A DNA stretch of 64,000 bases, from positions 237,694 to 301,693 of the forward strand of contig NZ_JASHIC010000002.1 in the NCBI RefSeq assembly GCF_030056705.1, written 5' to 3'. The position numbers and the translations under genes are program-made. This document shows, piece by piece, positions 1 through 9,075 of the stretch (position 1 is its first letter; every line of letters starts with the position of its first letter). The notes under the pieces were generated by a model. The model was not told the origin of the DNA. It did no database searches and was given only the letters and a program-made list of their open reading frames with translations. The DNA comes from Flectobacillus longus (lineage in GTDB: Bacteria > Bacteroidota > Bacteroidia > Cytophagales > Spirosomataceae).

Positions 1-560
1 GCACGATTACTTCTTTCGTGAAGTCGTTTCGCAACCATTTCTTTTCCCGAACCATTAGGTCCTGTGATTAAGACACGAGCTTCGGTAGGTCCAACACGGT
101 CAGAAGTATCAATTACTCGGCGAATAGCATCCGAATCACCAACAATTTCATTGAGCTTATATACTCTCTTTTTGAGTACTTTGGTTTCAGTAATCATTTT
201 GCCTCTTTCTAAGGCATTGCGTACTGTTACCAAGAGTCGGTTCAGGTCTGGGGGTTTCGAAATAAAATCAAAGGCTCCACGTTTGGTTGCTTCAACAGCT
301 GTTTCCACATTACCAAAAGCCGAAATCATAATGAATTGAGTACCTTTGCCCATTTCTGTGGCTCGCAGCAACAAATCCAAACCTTCGATTTTGGGCATTC
401 GAATATCACAAAGAACTACATCATAGTCATTGTTTTTGACCATTTCTAGCCCTTGTTCTCCATCACTTGCTTCCTCTACGCTATATCCTTCGTATTCGAG
501 AATATCTCGTAGTGCGCCACGGATGGCTTTTTCATCGTCGATTATTAATAGTTTTGCCAT
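1..560 (-). CDS. Sigma-54-dependent response regulator, NtrC family (cut by window start)
   Basis: The minus strand reads from an ATG at 560 and stays open to the window edge (about 186 residues). It opens with a receiver domain (MAKLLIIDDEKAIRGAL, then a phospho-acceptor Asp in LCDIRMP), a linker helix, and the start of an AAA+ sigma-54 interaction domain whose Walker A reads GPNGSGKE. This is the layout of NtrC/AtoC-type regulators: a sensor kinase phosphorylates the receiver, and the AAA+ domain remodels sigma-54 RNA polymerase. The rest of AAA+ and the C-terminal Fis-type HTH lie outside the window, so the regulon and partner kinase cannot be told. Confidence 0.9.
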   Translation of the reverse strand, partial: MAKLLIIDDEKAIRGALRDILEYEGYSVEEASDGEQGLEMVKNNDYDVVLCDIRMPKIEGLDLLLRATEMGKGTQFIMISAFGNVETAVEATKRGAFDFISKPPDLNRLLVTVRNALERGKMITETKVLKKRVYKLNEIVGDSDAIRRVIDTSDRVGPTEARVLITGPNGSGKEMVAKRLHERSNR

Positions 561-939
561 AGGCAGATTTTAAATTTTCTGGCGAACTGGTTCGTTTGGA
601 TTAGGGTTGGTATATTTAATATTAGCAATTTTCAAAAATACACAAAATTTAAAGGTTTTAGACTAAAACGCCTCGATAATATGAAGTTTTATTAACTTTC
701 TAACAAAAATATATCGCTACAGTCGCTTCTAATGGTGGTTGGTCAAAGTAAAAAATATAAAATTATCTTATCTACTTAGTATATATTGGTTTTAGCCAAA
801 TAGATTTTTTTAGCCACAAATATATTTTGGTTTATTAGCCCAAAGATGTGGCTCGCTACTTTTAAATTCTTTCAGAAAGATACATACTATACGTAATTTT
901 TAGCTTAAGGTTACTAAAATATTGACTTTTGTTAAGTTT
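561..939. other. Gene-free AT-rich stretch
   Basis: This 379-bp stretch lies upstream of the NtrC-type regulator and downstream of the K+ channel gene, both on the minus strand. Two minus-strand matches to the Bacteroidota -7 element TAnnTTTG occur (633-640 and 704-711), but neither has a TTG at the right distance, so I do not call a promoter. No open frame or hairpin stands out. Confidence 0.4.
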
Positions 940-1755
940 TTATGGTAATTCTTTGCCACAATGTGGGCAAAATCGATGTTTTTCTCTCTCTTTCTTGTGA
1001 ATATTGATATGCTCCGCAAAGCCCGAAGCTAAAATACCTGTAGGCAATGCAATAATAGCAATTCCTGAAATAGCGATTATTCCGCCGAATACTTTTCCTA
1101 AAATTGTAACTGGATAAATGTCTCCATAACCTATTGATGTTATGGTAGTTATGCCCCACCATAAAGTTGCAGGAATACTCGAAAAAACTCGTGGTTGCGC
1201 TGGACTCTCAAGGTAATACATTACCGAAGAGGATATTAAAAGAAGAAAAATCAAAAATACAAGGCTTAATACTAGTTCTTCTCTCTTTTCTTTGATTACT
1301 CCTTCTATGACTCGTAGTGCATGAACATATCTAGAGAATTTGAATAGCCTGAATACCCTAAATAACCTAAGAATACGGATTAGACCAGTATCAGAAGTAA
1401 AGTGAGATACATAAAAAGGCAAAATCGCAAGCAAATCAATAATACCGCCTGTAGAGGTCATGTATTTTAGTCGCCCCCAAATAGGATGTTTGTATTTCTC
1501 ATTTTCAGTACAAACCCACAAGCGTAAGCAGTATTCTATGGTGAAAAATACAGCAGAAAAATATTCAAAATCAACAAAAACTTCATCAAACTCTCGACGA
1601 ATACTCCGAACAGAATGAAGAATAATCGCTACAGTATTGAGGGCAATAATACTCATAATTAGCACATTGACTAACCAGTTGACTCCGTTTTTTTTCCCTC
1701 TTGCTACTTCTAAAACGTGATATACTTTGTGTTTGAATGTATGCTGCATAAGCAC
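940..1755 (-). CDS. Voltage-gated-type potassium channel with C-terminal zinc-ribbon-like tail
   Basis: A 271-residue six-helix ion channel subunit. The S4 helix has basic residues at every third position (R127, R130, R133, R136, K139), the pattern of a voltage sensor. The pore loop carries the K+ selectivity filter TSIGYGD (206-212). The family forms tetramers in the inner membrane that conduct K+. Unusually, the cytosolic end finishes with CPHCGKELP (263-271), half of a zinc-ribbon (one CxxC); the second pair of ligands is missing, so zinc may be bound across subunits or not at all. The start could also be the second Met (MQHTFKHK). It is a single-gene unit. Confidence 0.9.
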   Translation of the reverse strand: MLMQHTFKHKVYHVLEVARGKKNGVNWLVNVLIMSIIALNTVAIILHSVRSIRREFDEVFVDFEYFSAVFFTIEYCLRLWVCTENEKYKHPIWGRLKYMTSTGGIIDLLAILPFYVSHFTSDTGLIRILRLFRVFRLFKFSRYVHALRVIEGVIKEKREELVLSLVFLIFLLLISSSVMYYLESPAQPRVFSSIPATLWWGITTITSIGYGDIYPVTILGKVFGGIIAISGIAIIALPTGILASGFAEHINIHKKEREKHRFCPHCGKELP

Positions 1756-1823
1756 TTATCGTTTTCAAGAATATAATGACTGATTAGGAATTTTGTGGAG
1801 TAAATTTAGTAGTTCAAAAACAA

Positions 1824-1855
1824 AAAACGCTTTGCCTTTACAAGCAAAGCGTTTT
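1824..1855 (-). terminator. Intrinsic terminator of the ABC exporter gene
   Basis: Two perfectly complementary 12-nt arms (1824-1835 and 1844-1855) enclose an 8-nt loop. On the minus strand the stem is followed by a T-rich run, and it sits 57 bp past the stop of the ABC exporter gene. Confidence 0.8.
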
Positions 1856-1911
1856 GCTAAATATGTTAAAGCTAAATCATTACTCCAAATTTTATAAAGG
1901 TTAGCTCTAAT

Positions 1912-3699
1912 TTACGAATTAGTTTCTTCTGTTTGAAGTTGTTTTTCAAAAAGTTCTTTATAGGCACCCTCTTTTGCCATAAGTTCATCGTGTGTACCTT
2001 GTTCGATAACATGACCCCCATCAAGCATAATAATTTTGTCTGCTAACTTGGCCGAAGATACTCGGTGCGAAATCACAACCGAAGTTCTTCCTTTCATAAT
2101 TTCTTGAAGATTATTCAAAATCTGATGTTCTGTTTTGGTATCTACTGCCGAGAGACAATCATCCAGAATTAGAATCTTTGGGCTTTTAGCAATGGCTCTC
2201 GCGATTGACAAACGCTGTTTTTGACCACCCGATAATGTCACACCTCTTTCGCCCAACACGGTGTCAAATTTTTCAGGAAAGTCCATAATGTTATTATACA
2301 AATCGGCATCTTTGGTCGCTTGAATAACTTGTTCGTCCGACATATCTAGGCTTCCAAAGCGTACATTATTTTTGATTGAATCAGAGAATAAGAACACATC
2401 TTGAGGTACATAGCCTATTTGACCACGTAGACTTTGAACATTCCATTCTTTTAAATCAAAGCCATCAATTTTGATTTGTCCTTCGGTGGTATCATACATT
2501 CTACAAAGCAAATTAGCAACAGTACTTTTACCAGATCCTGTAGTTCCTAAAATCGCTACAGATTCTCCAGCTTTTACGTGCATACTAAAATCATGCAATG
2601 CTTCGATGCCTGAGTCAGGATACACAAACTTTAGGTGATTTATATCAATAGTTCCTTCAATAGGTTGTGAAATATCTTTCGTTGAAACAATATCTGTTTT
2701 GATATTCAAAAATTCATTAATACGTTGTTGTGAAGCTGCCGCACGTTGGATTTGAGAAGTCGTCCAACCCAAGGCAATCATTGGCCATGTGAGCATATAC
2801 ACATACATGATAAACTCCGTAATGCTACCTGGGGTAAGTCTTCCTGCCATTACTTCTTGTCCACCAATGTACACAACCAATACGGAACTCAACCCTGCCA
2901 AAATAGAAACCAAAGGCGTAAATAGAGAATCGACTTTTACCAAATCCAATGATTTTTCACGATAAATATTCGATTGTTTCGTAAAAGCTACTGTAGAAGG
3001 TTCTTCTTGAACAAAAGCTTTTAACACCCTAATTCCTGAAAAAGCTTCCTGAACAAAAGTGGATATTTTGGAAAGATTGGCTTGTATCTCTTCTGATTTA
3101 CGAATGATAATGGTATTGACAAAATAGATACTTCCTGATAAAAATGGAACAGGTAAAAGCACATACCAAGTCAACTTGGCATTCACTGAAAGCATATATC
3201 CAACCACCAAAATAAATACCGAAATCAGGTTGAGCCCGTACATCAAACTTGGCCCTACGTACATTCTTACTTTGCCAACATCTTCCGAAATACGAGCCAT
3301 TAAATCACCAGTATTGTTTTTACGATAAAAACTCAAAGGCAAAGTTTGATAATGATGATAGATTTCGTTTTTGAGGTCATACTCAATATGACGTGACATC
3401 ACAATAAGAGTTTGTCTTACAAAAAATAAGAAAATCCCTTTTAGTAAAGCCATGATGAGAATCAAAGAGCCATAGAGTAAAATCGAGAAAGCAAAGATTT
3501 CATATACAACGGTTTGTGCGCCAAATCCATCATAAAGAAAATAGAAAGAGATAGTTTCTTTTACTAAATCTAAAGCGTAACGAACGATTTGGGCAGGAAC
3601 TACTCCAAACAAATTGGAGATAAACGTAAAAAGCGTACCCAGAATCAAATACCACTTATATTGGAAGAAATACTTATTGAGATGTTTTAATGCTTTCAT
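1912..3699 (-). CDS. ABC exporter, fused permease and ATPase (MsbA/MDR-like half transporter)
   Basis: A 595-residue type IV ABC exporter: an N-terminal six-helix membrane domain (about 1-325) and a C-terminal ATPase. Walker A is GTTGSGKST (385-393), the signature LSGGQ (489-493), Walker B ILILDD (509-514). It should work as a dimer moving a lipid, drug or peptide outward; the substrate is unknown. The residue after the Walker B Asp, normally the catalytic Glu, is Asp514 (ILDDCLSAVD). In heterodimeric exporters such as TM287/288 this change marks the degenerate site, but no second half-transporter gene is nearby. It stands alone and is followed by a clear terminator. Confidence 0.9.
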   Translation of the reverse strand: MKALKHLNKYFFQYKWYLILGTLFTFISNLFGVVPAQIVRYALDLVKETISFYFLYDGFGAQTVVYEIFAFSILLYGSLILIMALLKGIFLFFVRQTLIVMSRHIEYDLKNEIYHHYQTLPLSFYRKNNTGDLMARISEDVGKVRMYVGPSLMYGLNLISVFILVVGYMLSVNAKLTWYVLLPVPFLSGSIYFVNTIIIRKSEEIQANLSKISTFVQEAFSGIRVLKAFVQEEPSTVAFTKQSNIYREKSLDLVKVDSLFTPLVSILAGLSSVLVVYIGGQEVMAGRLTPGSITEFIMYVYMLTWPMIALGWTTSQIQRAAASQQRINEFLNIKTDIVSTKDISQPIEGTIDINHLKFVYPDSGIEALHDFSMHVKAGESVAILGTTGSGKSTVANLLCRMYDTTEGQIKIDGFDLKEWNVQSLRGQIGYVPQDVFLFSDSIKNNVRFGSLDMSDEQVIQATKDADLYNNIMDFPEKFDTVLGERGVTLSGGQKQRLSIARAIAKSPKILILDDCLSAVDTKTEHQILNNLQEIMKGRTSVVISHRVSSAKLADKIIMLDGGHVIEQGTHDELMAKEGAYKELFEKQLQTEETNS

Positions 3700-4078
3700 G
3701 TATGATTAACCAATGTCAATCCGCAATAGTTTCCAGCGAATGCGATACATTGATATGTTTTTGGGTCTATTGTACAATCTTCTACAAACATAATTAGATG
3801 ATTGTGGATTTCGGATATTTGATTTTGTTTTTTTGCTTATCCCTTATATATTGAAAAGGTACTTCTTGAGGTTTTGAGTTGATTTAGAAAGAATTGCGAA
3901 AAGAATTGACAATTTTGAGAGTTAATCTTCCAAATGCTAAAATCACTATTCAAAATCGAAGCTTTTTTTCTTTTTACTAATGTATGTTTCTAAAAAAAAT
4001 ACTAATTTTGCACACTGAATTTCAGCGCCAAGGTATGGTGCAGTTAAAAATTTACAAAAAACGTTCTTTGCATATCCA
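3700..4078. other. Divergent intergenic region between ABC exporter and nusB
   Basis: The 379 bp separate the minus-strand exporter gene from plus-strand nusB and should carry both promoters. Apart from the -7 element noted separately, nothing specific is visible. Confidence 0.5.
4003..4010 (+). promoter_or_regulatory. Putative -7 element (TAnnTTTG) for nusB
   Basis: TAATTTTG fits the Bacteroidota primary-sigma -7 consensus and lies 69 bp upstream of the nusB ATG. I see no TTG at the expected -33 position, so this is a half-supported promoter. Confidence 0.4.
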
Positions 4079-5236
4079 ATGGTCAACCGACGCTTACTCC
4101 GTACAAAAGCATTCCAAACTATCTATGCCTTCCGCACAGTGGAACGTGCCAATTATCAATTAGCCTTCGATTATATTGCCGAGCAATTTTTACCAAATCT
4201 TGATTTAATGATTCCGAAAGAAGAACAGATGCCTAAACTTGAAGGTTTACGCAAGCTGGCAGAACTCTATTTCGAAGAATTGTTCAAGGGTGAGGTTAAA
4301 GCTGAGGATATTCCTGCTGACTCGAAAAATGCGGGAAGACAAGCATTAGCAATTTATCGCGATGCGGTAAAACGCGACCGTGTGCGTATCAAGCACGCTA
4401 TGATTGAAGAAGTAGAAAAAATCTATGATAATTATTTGAAATTACTTTTGTTGTTGGTCGAACTTGCCGACGTGGCAGTTTGGGATGAGCAACGTCGCCT
4501 TTTGGAAAGTGAACACAAAACTTCTCGTTTTGGCGAAAACCAAGTAATTCTTGCCCTTCGTAATCTTCCTAACTTCGAAAACGAAATTATCAGACGTGAC
4601 CTTCGTTGGACAGAAGATGACCAAAACTTTATCCGTAAACTTTTCTTGGATGCTGTTTTGCCAGATACCGAGTTCCAATCATACCTTCGTACATCAAAAC
4701 ACAATTTTGAAGAAGATTTAGCCATTGTTGTACATATTCTTAAGACTTTCATTTTGAAACATCACTCTGTGGTGGCGTATTTTGAAGAAAAAGACTTAAA
4801 TTGGGGCGAAAATAAAGATGTTTTGAAAAGCTTAACAACGAAGACTTTCAAAATCCAAAACATTGCTGAGTTGGTGTTACAGCCATTAGCCTTGAATTGG
4901 GACGACGATAAATTTTACTTTACAGACCTATTTGACCAAACACTTAACAATGACGATGAGTATGAAAAAATCATCATTGAGCAAACCAAAAACTGGGAAG
5001 CTGACCGTTTGGCAATGACCGACATGATTATCTTGAAAATGGGCTTGGCCGAAATGATTCATTTCTCAAGTATTCCAGTAAAAGTTTCTATCAACGAATA
5101 TATCGAACTTGCCAAAAATTACTCGACGCCAAAATCGGGACAATTTGTAAACGGTTTATTAGATGTCCTTTCACAAAAGCTTGCTGAGGACGGCATCGTT
5201 CGTAAGTCTGGTCGTGGTTTGATTGATAATAAATAA
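4079..5236 (+). CDS. nusB: Transcription antitermination factor NusB (long Bacteroidota form)
   Basis: A 385-residue NusB, much longer than the roughly 140 residues of the E. coli protein. The N-terminus MVNRRLLRTKAFQTIYAFR and the C-terminal block (EADRLAMTDMIILKMGLAEM, then PVKVSINEYIELAKNYS) are the recognisable NusB helices; the middle is the insertion usual for Bacteroidota. NusB binds boxA RNA with NusE/S10 and supports rRNA antitermination. It heads the block nusB-ytxH-DUF1573-yajC-ybbR-coaE. The start at 4079 is an ATG just before the conserved RR motif. Confidence 0.93.
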   Translation: MVNRRLLRTKAFQTIYAFRTVERANYQLAFDYIAEQFLPNLDLMIPKEEQMPKLEGLRKLAELYFEELFKGEVKAEDIPADSKNAGRQALAIYRDAVKRDRVRIKHAMIEEVEKIYDNYLKLLLLLVELADVAVWDEQRRLLESEHKTSRFGENQVILALRNLPNFENEIIRRDLRWTEDDQNFIRKLFLDAVLPDTEFQSYLRTSKHNFEEDLAIVVHILKTFILKHHSVVAYFEEKDLNWGENKDVLKSLTTKTFKIQNIAELVLQPLALNWDDDKFYFTDLFDQTLNNDDEYEKIIIEQTKNWEADRLAMTDMIILKMGLAEMIHFSSIPVKVSINEYIELAKNYSTPKSGQFVNGLLDVLSQKLAEDGIVRKSGRGLIDNK

Positions 5237-5479
5237 TTTTGATTGATGAGTTGTGGATGTTGATGTATATATTCGCAACTCATTGAATAATAAAAGTAGG
5301 CGATTAGTAGCCTGGTTATGGTGCGAAATGGATTGTAAACAGCAATGTTTACGATATATGTTTGAAAATTAGATGATAAAACGTGTTAGCTGACATCAAA
5401 CCTATTTTGCCATAGCTTACCGCTCTACTAACGTCTTAACACTTGGTTCAGTTATAAATCTAATTAACGAAAACAACTC

Positions 5480-5779
5480 ATGAGCAAATCATCAAAGACC
5501 TTTTGGGCATTTATGACAGGTGCTGCTGTTGGTGCGGTGTTGGGCATCTTGTATGCTCCAGATAAAGGAGAAAATACTCGTAGCAAATTGTTGTTCCAAT
5601 TGCAAAAATATCGTGACCAACTACAAAACCTTATCACTGATTTGATTGATGGAAAAGAAATTCCTGAAACAATGGCAAAATCAGAAGGGAAGAAAGTAGT
5701 AAATGAAGCTCGTGAAAAAGCGGAAAGACTACTCGAAGATGTAGAAAATATGATGAATCAAATTAAAGCAAAAGCTTAA
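5480..5779 (+). CDS. YtxH domain-containing protein
   Basis: A 99-residue protein with an N-terminal glycine-rich membrane segment (FMTGAAVGAVLGILYAPDKG) followed by a charged amphipathic helix, as in YtxH-family general-stress envelope proteins. No enzymatic function is expected. It follows nusB by 243 bp and is closed by a hairpin terminator, so it is probably its own transcription unit. Confidence 0.8.
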   Translation: MSKSSKTFWAFMTGAAVGAVLGILYAPDKGENTRSKLLFQLQKYRDQLQNLITDLIDGKEIPETMAKSEGKKVVNEAREKAERLLEDVENMMNQIKAKA

Positions 5780-5793
5780 TAGAACTCAAAAAT

Positions 5794-5838
5794 ACAGACG
5801 GTTGGTCAACACACACACCAATCGTCTGTTCTTCTTTT
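5794..5838 (+). terminator. Intrinsic terminator after ytxH
   Basis: A 13-bp stem (5794-5806 with 5817-5829, one G-U type pair) is followed by a T-rich run, between the ytxH-like gene and the DUF1573 gene. Confidence 0.75.
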
Positions 5839-5851
5839 TGCCTTTATCATC

Positions 5852-6292
5852 ATGAAAAAAATTCTTATCGTTGCTACAGCACTTGTAGCATTGGCAGCTT
5901 GCCAAAACAAACAAAAATCAACTAGCGAAGCTTTAGCCGATTCATTGGCGGGTCTTCGCCCTACAGCCGACAGCTTCCCTGTGATGCAAATCGATACTTC
6001 ATTTGTCGATCTTGGCACACTTACCGAAGGCGATTCTGTCGTTCATACCTACAAATTCAAAAATACTGGAAACATGCCGTTGGTAATTAGTAATGTAAGT
6101 ACTTCTTGTGGTTGTACTACACCTTCTTACTCAACACAGCCAGTAGCTCCGGGTGAACAAGGCTTTATTACGGTGAAGTTTAACAGTAAAAATAAAGAAG
6201 GTAAACAGAATAAAACCATTACGGCGTATGCCAACACGGTGCCTTCCGAAAATACCTTTAGCTTTAAAGTAGAAGTGTTTAAAAGAAAATAA
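5852..6292 (+). CDS. DUF1573 lipoprotein
   Basis: A 146-residue protein with a lipoprotein signal (MKKILIVATALVALAAC, lipidated Cys17) and a DUF1573 Ig-like domain (about 45-146: FVDLGTLTEGDSVVHTYKFK, then the conserved SCGCTTP). DUF1573 proteins are abundant in Bacteroidota and are thought to be envelope beta-sandwich proteins of unknown function. It precedes yajC by 84 bp; a short weak hairpin at about 6322-6339 lies in the gap. Confidence 0.88.
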   Translation: MKKILIVATALVALAACQNKQKSTSEALADSLAGLRPTADSFPVMQIDTSFVDLGTLTEGDSVVHTYKFKNTGNMPLVISNVSTSCGCTTPSYSTQPVAPGEQGFITVKFNSKNKEGKQNKTITAYANTVPSENTFSFKVEVFKRK

Positions 6293-6376
6293 GAATTTCT
6301 AAGCACAAAAGAATCCCAATAATTCCCATCTTTGGGAATATTTTCAAATGTTAAATCTTCAAATTGGTAAAATTTT

Positions 6377-6688
6377 ATGTTGAATTCAATTCTTTTACAA
6401 GTAGCAGGTAGTAATATGTCATCATTGTTTTTGATTGTTGGGATGTTTGTAATCATGTATTTTTTCATGATTCGTCCTCAACAAAAGAAGCAAAAAGAAC
6501 AACAATCGTATGTAGATTCGCTTAAAGCTGGTGACAAAGTAGTTACAATTGGTGGCGCTCACGGAACAATCGTTTCGGTTCGTGAAAAGACCGTTGTTGT
6601 TGAGGTTGATGCTAGCAAAGGTGTACGTATTGTATTTCTAAAGACAGCCATTTCTAAAGATGCTTCTTCTCAGTTAACTGCTGAATAA
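6377..6688 (+). CDS. yajC: Preprotein translocase accessory subunit YajC
   Basis: A 103-residue YajC: one N-terminal membrane helix (about 15-31, SLFLIVGMFVIMYFFMI), the family motif MIRPQQKKQKEQQ just after it, and a small cytosolic beta domain (GDKVVTIGGAHGTIVSV). YajC associates with SecDF and the SecYEG translocon. A start at the internal Met14 (MSSLFLIV) is also possible. It belongs to the core block with ybbR and coaE. Confidence 0.95.
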   Translation: MLNSILLQVAGSNMSSLFLIVGMFVIMYFFMIRPQQKKQKEQQSYVDSLKAGDKVVTIGGAHGTIVSVREKTVVVEVDASKGVRIVFLKTAISKDASSQLTAE

Positions 6689-6770
6689 GTAGTAATGAGC
6701 ACTTCATCTAAGGAAATAGAGTGGGTGTGAAGATTTACATTTCTCTTTTCTGACTGAAATTTAATTTTCG

Positions 6771-7445
6771 ATGAAACCAAATACTTCTAAAACAGACTAT
6801 CGTGCGTTTTTTCTAAGCATTTTGGCTGCAACAGTTTTTTGGATAATGAACGCATTGAATAAAGACGGTTATTCCCAAAAGATTTCGTTTCCGCTTCGTT
6901 TTACGTACAACGATTCTCTGTATATCCCAACTCAGCCATTACCCGAAAAAATTACTGTACATGTAACAGGTAACGGATGGAGTTTGCTACGAAAAGCCTT
7001 GGCTTTGGACGTAGCACCCGTATATTACTCGATTAATAAGCCTTTAAAAACTAGGTTTTTAAATACAGGTTCGTTAGCCGACTCTCTTTCTGATTATATC
7101 AAAGATGTTCGTGTAAATTATGTTGTGACCGACCGCTTTGAATTGGAGTTTGATAAAAAAGTAAAACGCACTATCAGGTTGCGTGTCGATAGTCTAAATA
7201 TTCCTTTACAGGAACGCTATATTGTTTCTAGTGTGATTAATCTCAATCCTAGTACAATTGAAGTGGAAGGACCAGAAAGTACCTTGAATGAGCTAGGAGA
7301 GATACTTAGTGTCAAAGTACCAGGTCGCCGAATTCAAGATAACTATGACGATGAAATAAGAATTCCACTTCCTAAAAATTCTTATCTCAAAGCCAATAAA
7401 GAACGTGTTTCGGTGAGTTTTGAAGTTGCAGAATTATTGAAGTAA
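6771..7445 (+). CDS. YbbR-like domain protein (CdaR-like)
   Basis: A 224-residue protein with a short cytosolic N-terminus, one membrane helix (about 12-28, AFFLSILAATVFWIMNA) and an extracytoplasmic part matching YbbR repeats (for example SSVINLNPSTIEVEGPES). YbbR proteins of Firmicutes (CdaR) regulate the diadenylate cyclase CdaA; no cdaA is in this window. Its place directly before coaE is common in Bacteroidota. It ends in a textbook terminator. Confidence 0.82.
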   Translation: MKPNTSKTDYRAFFLSILAATVFWIMNALNKDGYSQKISFPLRFTYNDSLYIPTQPLPEKITVHVTGNGWSLLRKALALDVAPVYYSINKPLKTRFLNTGSLADSLSDYIKDVRVNYVVTDRFELEFDKKVKRTIRLRVDSLNIPLQERYIVSSVINLNPSTIEVEGPESTLNELGEILSVKVPGRRIQDNYDDEIRIPLPKNSYLKANKERVSVSFEVAELLK

Positions 7446-7457
7446 TTCATAAATTAG

Positions 7458-7488
7458 TAGCCGATAGAAAACTATCGGCTATTTTTTT
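7458..7488 (+). terminator. Intrinsic terminator between ybbR-like gene and coaE
   Basis: A perfect 10-bp stem (7458-7467 with 7472-7481), an AAAA loop and seven T residues. The T-run overlaps the upstream TTG that could extend coaE, which argues for the ATG at 7502 as the real coaE start. Confidence 0.9.
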
Positions 7489-7501
7489 GTCTTTTTATCA
7501 A

Positions 7502-8098
7502 ATGGAAACAAAATCTATTGTTGTTGGCATTACAGGAGGTATTGGCTCAGGCAAAAGTACTGTAGCCAAAGTATTTTCGCTATTGGGCGTACCCATTTAC
7601 GAAGCCGATTCGAGAGCGAAATGGATTATTATCCAAAATCAGGAGCTAAAAAAAGATATTATTGCATTGTTGGGTACTGAGGCATATTTGCCTGATGGTA
7701 GCTATAATCGTACTTGGGTAGCGGCGCAAGTTTTTGGACAACCAGCATTGTTACAGCAGCTCAATACCCTTGTGCATCCTGCTGTACGCAGGGATGCGCA
7801 AGATTGGGTAATACAGCATCAGGAAGCGCCTTATGTATTGTATGAGGCTGCCTTGTTAAAAGGCGCGGGAGATGGTAATCTTTGTAATAAAATTATTAGT
7901 GTAATAGCTCCGATTGATTTAAGAGTACAACGTGTCAAATTAAGAGATAATCGTTCGGAAGAAGAAATAAGAGCAATCATCGAAAGACAACTTCCAGATG
8001 CTGAGCGAATCAAGTTTTCGGATTGGCTTATCCAAAATGATGACCAGACCCCAGTAATTCCACAAGTTTTACAGATTCATCATAGCTTGCTCAAATGA
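7502..8098 (+). CDS. coaE: Dephospho-CoA kinase
   Basis: A 198-residue CoaE catalysing the last step of CoA synthesis, ATP-dependent phosphorylation of the 3'-OH of dephospho-CoA. The P-loop GGIGSGKST sits at residues 12-20, followed by the family motif YEADSRAKW and the lid region IIERQLPDAERIKFSDWLIQ. An in-frame TTG at 7487 would add five residues but lies in the preceding terminator, so I use the ATG. The length is normal for the family. Confidence 0.95.
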   Translation: METKSIVVGITGGIGSGKSTVAKVFSLLGVPIYEADSRAKWIIIQNQELKKDIIALLGTEAYLPDGSYNRTWVAAQVFGQPALLQQLNTLVHPAVRRDAQDWVIQHQEAPYVLYEAALLKGAGDGNLCNKIISVIAPIDLRVQRVKLRDNRSEEEIRAIIERQLPDAERIKFSDWLIQNDDQTPVIPQVLQIHHSLLK

Positions 8099-8126
8099 AG
8101 AATGAGTTTTCATATTTCGAAAAGCA

Positions 8127-8160
8127 AAAAAAGAGACTATCCGAAAGAATAGCCTCTTTT
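8127..8160. terminator. Bidirectional terminator between coaE and T9SS protein gene
   Basis: A-run, stem (AGAGACTAT with ATAGCCTCT) and T-run lie between two convergent genes. The single imperfect pair becomes a G-U wobble in the minus-strand transcript, so it should work best for the T9SS gene. Confidence 0.75.
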
Positions 8161-8183
8161 AAACCTTTTAACACTACAATATT

Positions 8184-8831
8184 TTATTGGTGTCTCACTA
8201 ATAATTTTTTGGTTACCAATGAGCGTCCATCTGCTGTCAATTGATATAAATAAATGCCGTTTGGCCAATCTTTTGTTGAGATTCTAGACTTACGTTGATC
8301 TTTTTCTAAAATCTCTTCTTTCACTTCACTTCCCAAAATATTATAGAAAGTAATCTTTGCTTCACTTACTTGAGAGGAGATATTAAAATTAATATCTGCA
8401 TGGTCGTCTGCTGGGTTTGGAAAAATATTAGATACCCAAAGCTTATCGTTAGAGAACAAATGTTCTTCTGCGTTCAATGTTTCTTCTGTACGAGCTGTTT
8501 CAGCTACAACATTGTTATTTGTAACCTCATTTTTTGCAACAGTCTTTGTTGATTGTTGTGACAATAACGAGTTTGAAAAATACTGATTGATGGCTGTAGA
8601 GCGTTGTACATGAATACCACGATCAAGTGTATTCGAATAAGGTTGAAAATAAGAAAAAGTAGATTTTCTTAAAGTTGAAACCGTGGATGCTGAAGTGCTA
8701 GTTTTTTGCTTAGGCTTAATATCCAAACGGCTTTTATATTTATTTTCAGCTTGGGCGTTAGCATCAATGCTCGACATCACTGCTGTCAGCATCAATAAAC
8801 TACCCAATATGTATTTTTGTAGAAGTTTCAT
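8184..8831 (-). CDS. Small secreted protein with T9SS type A sorting domain
   Basis: A 215-residue protein: Sec signal peptide (MKLLQKYILGSLLMLTAVMS, ending ANAQA), a Ser/Thr/Lys-rich low-complexity middle with no recognised domain, and a C-terminal type IX secretion sorting domain (about 133-215: NIFPNPADDHADINF, then NGIYLYQLTADG and KKLLVRHQ). The sorting domain sends proteins through the Bacteroidota T9SS to the surface or medium. With only about 100 residues of passenger, it is more likely a surface-coat or adhesive protein than an enzyme. Confidence 0.88.
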   Translation of the reverse strand: MKLLQKYILGSLLMLTAVMSSIDANAQAENKYKSRLDIKPKQKTSTSASTVSTLRKSTFSYFQPYSNTLDRGIHVQRSTAINQYFSNSLLSQQSTKTVAKNEVTNNNVVAETARTEETLNAEEHLFSNDKLWVSNIFPNPADDHADINFNISSQVSEAKITFYNILGSEVKEEILEKDQRKSRISTKDWPNGIYLYQLTADGRSLVTKKLLVRHQ

Positions 8832-9075
8832 TTCATCTAGTTGGTATTAATAAATTTTAAAACAAAAAATAAGGAAATTTGTAATGATAAATTTAAAATC
8901 ACTTTGGTGTTATTTTATTCTAAAGCAATAACCATACAAACTTTATACTATAGACTGATAAATGTATAAAAAGGTTGCTCTGAACGTAAAATTTTTTTTA
9001 CTATTTACACAATAAATTCGCATAAGTACTATTACACAAAAATATAGTAAAATATTTCAATTATACTATCACTAA

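Noticed and set aside
7487..7501. Upstream TTG start for coaE
   Set aside because: It lies in the T-run of the preceding terminator and adds residues that are not part of the CoaE fold.
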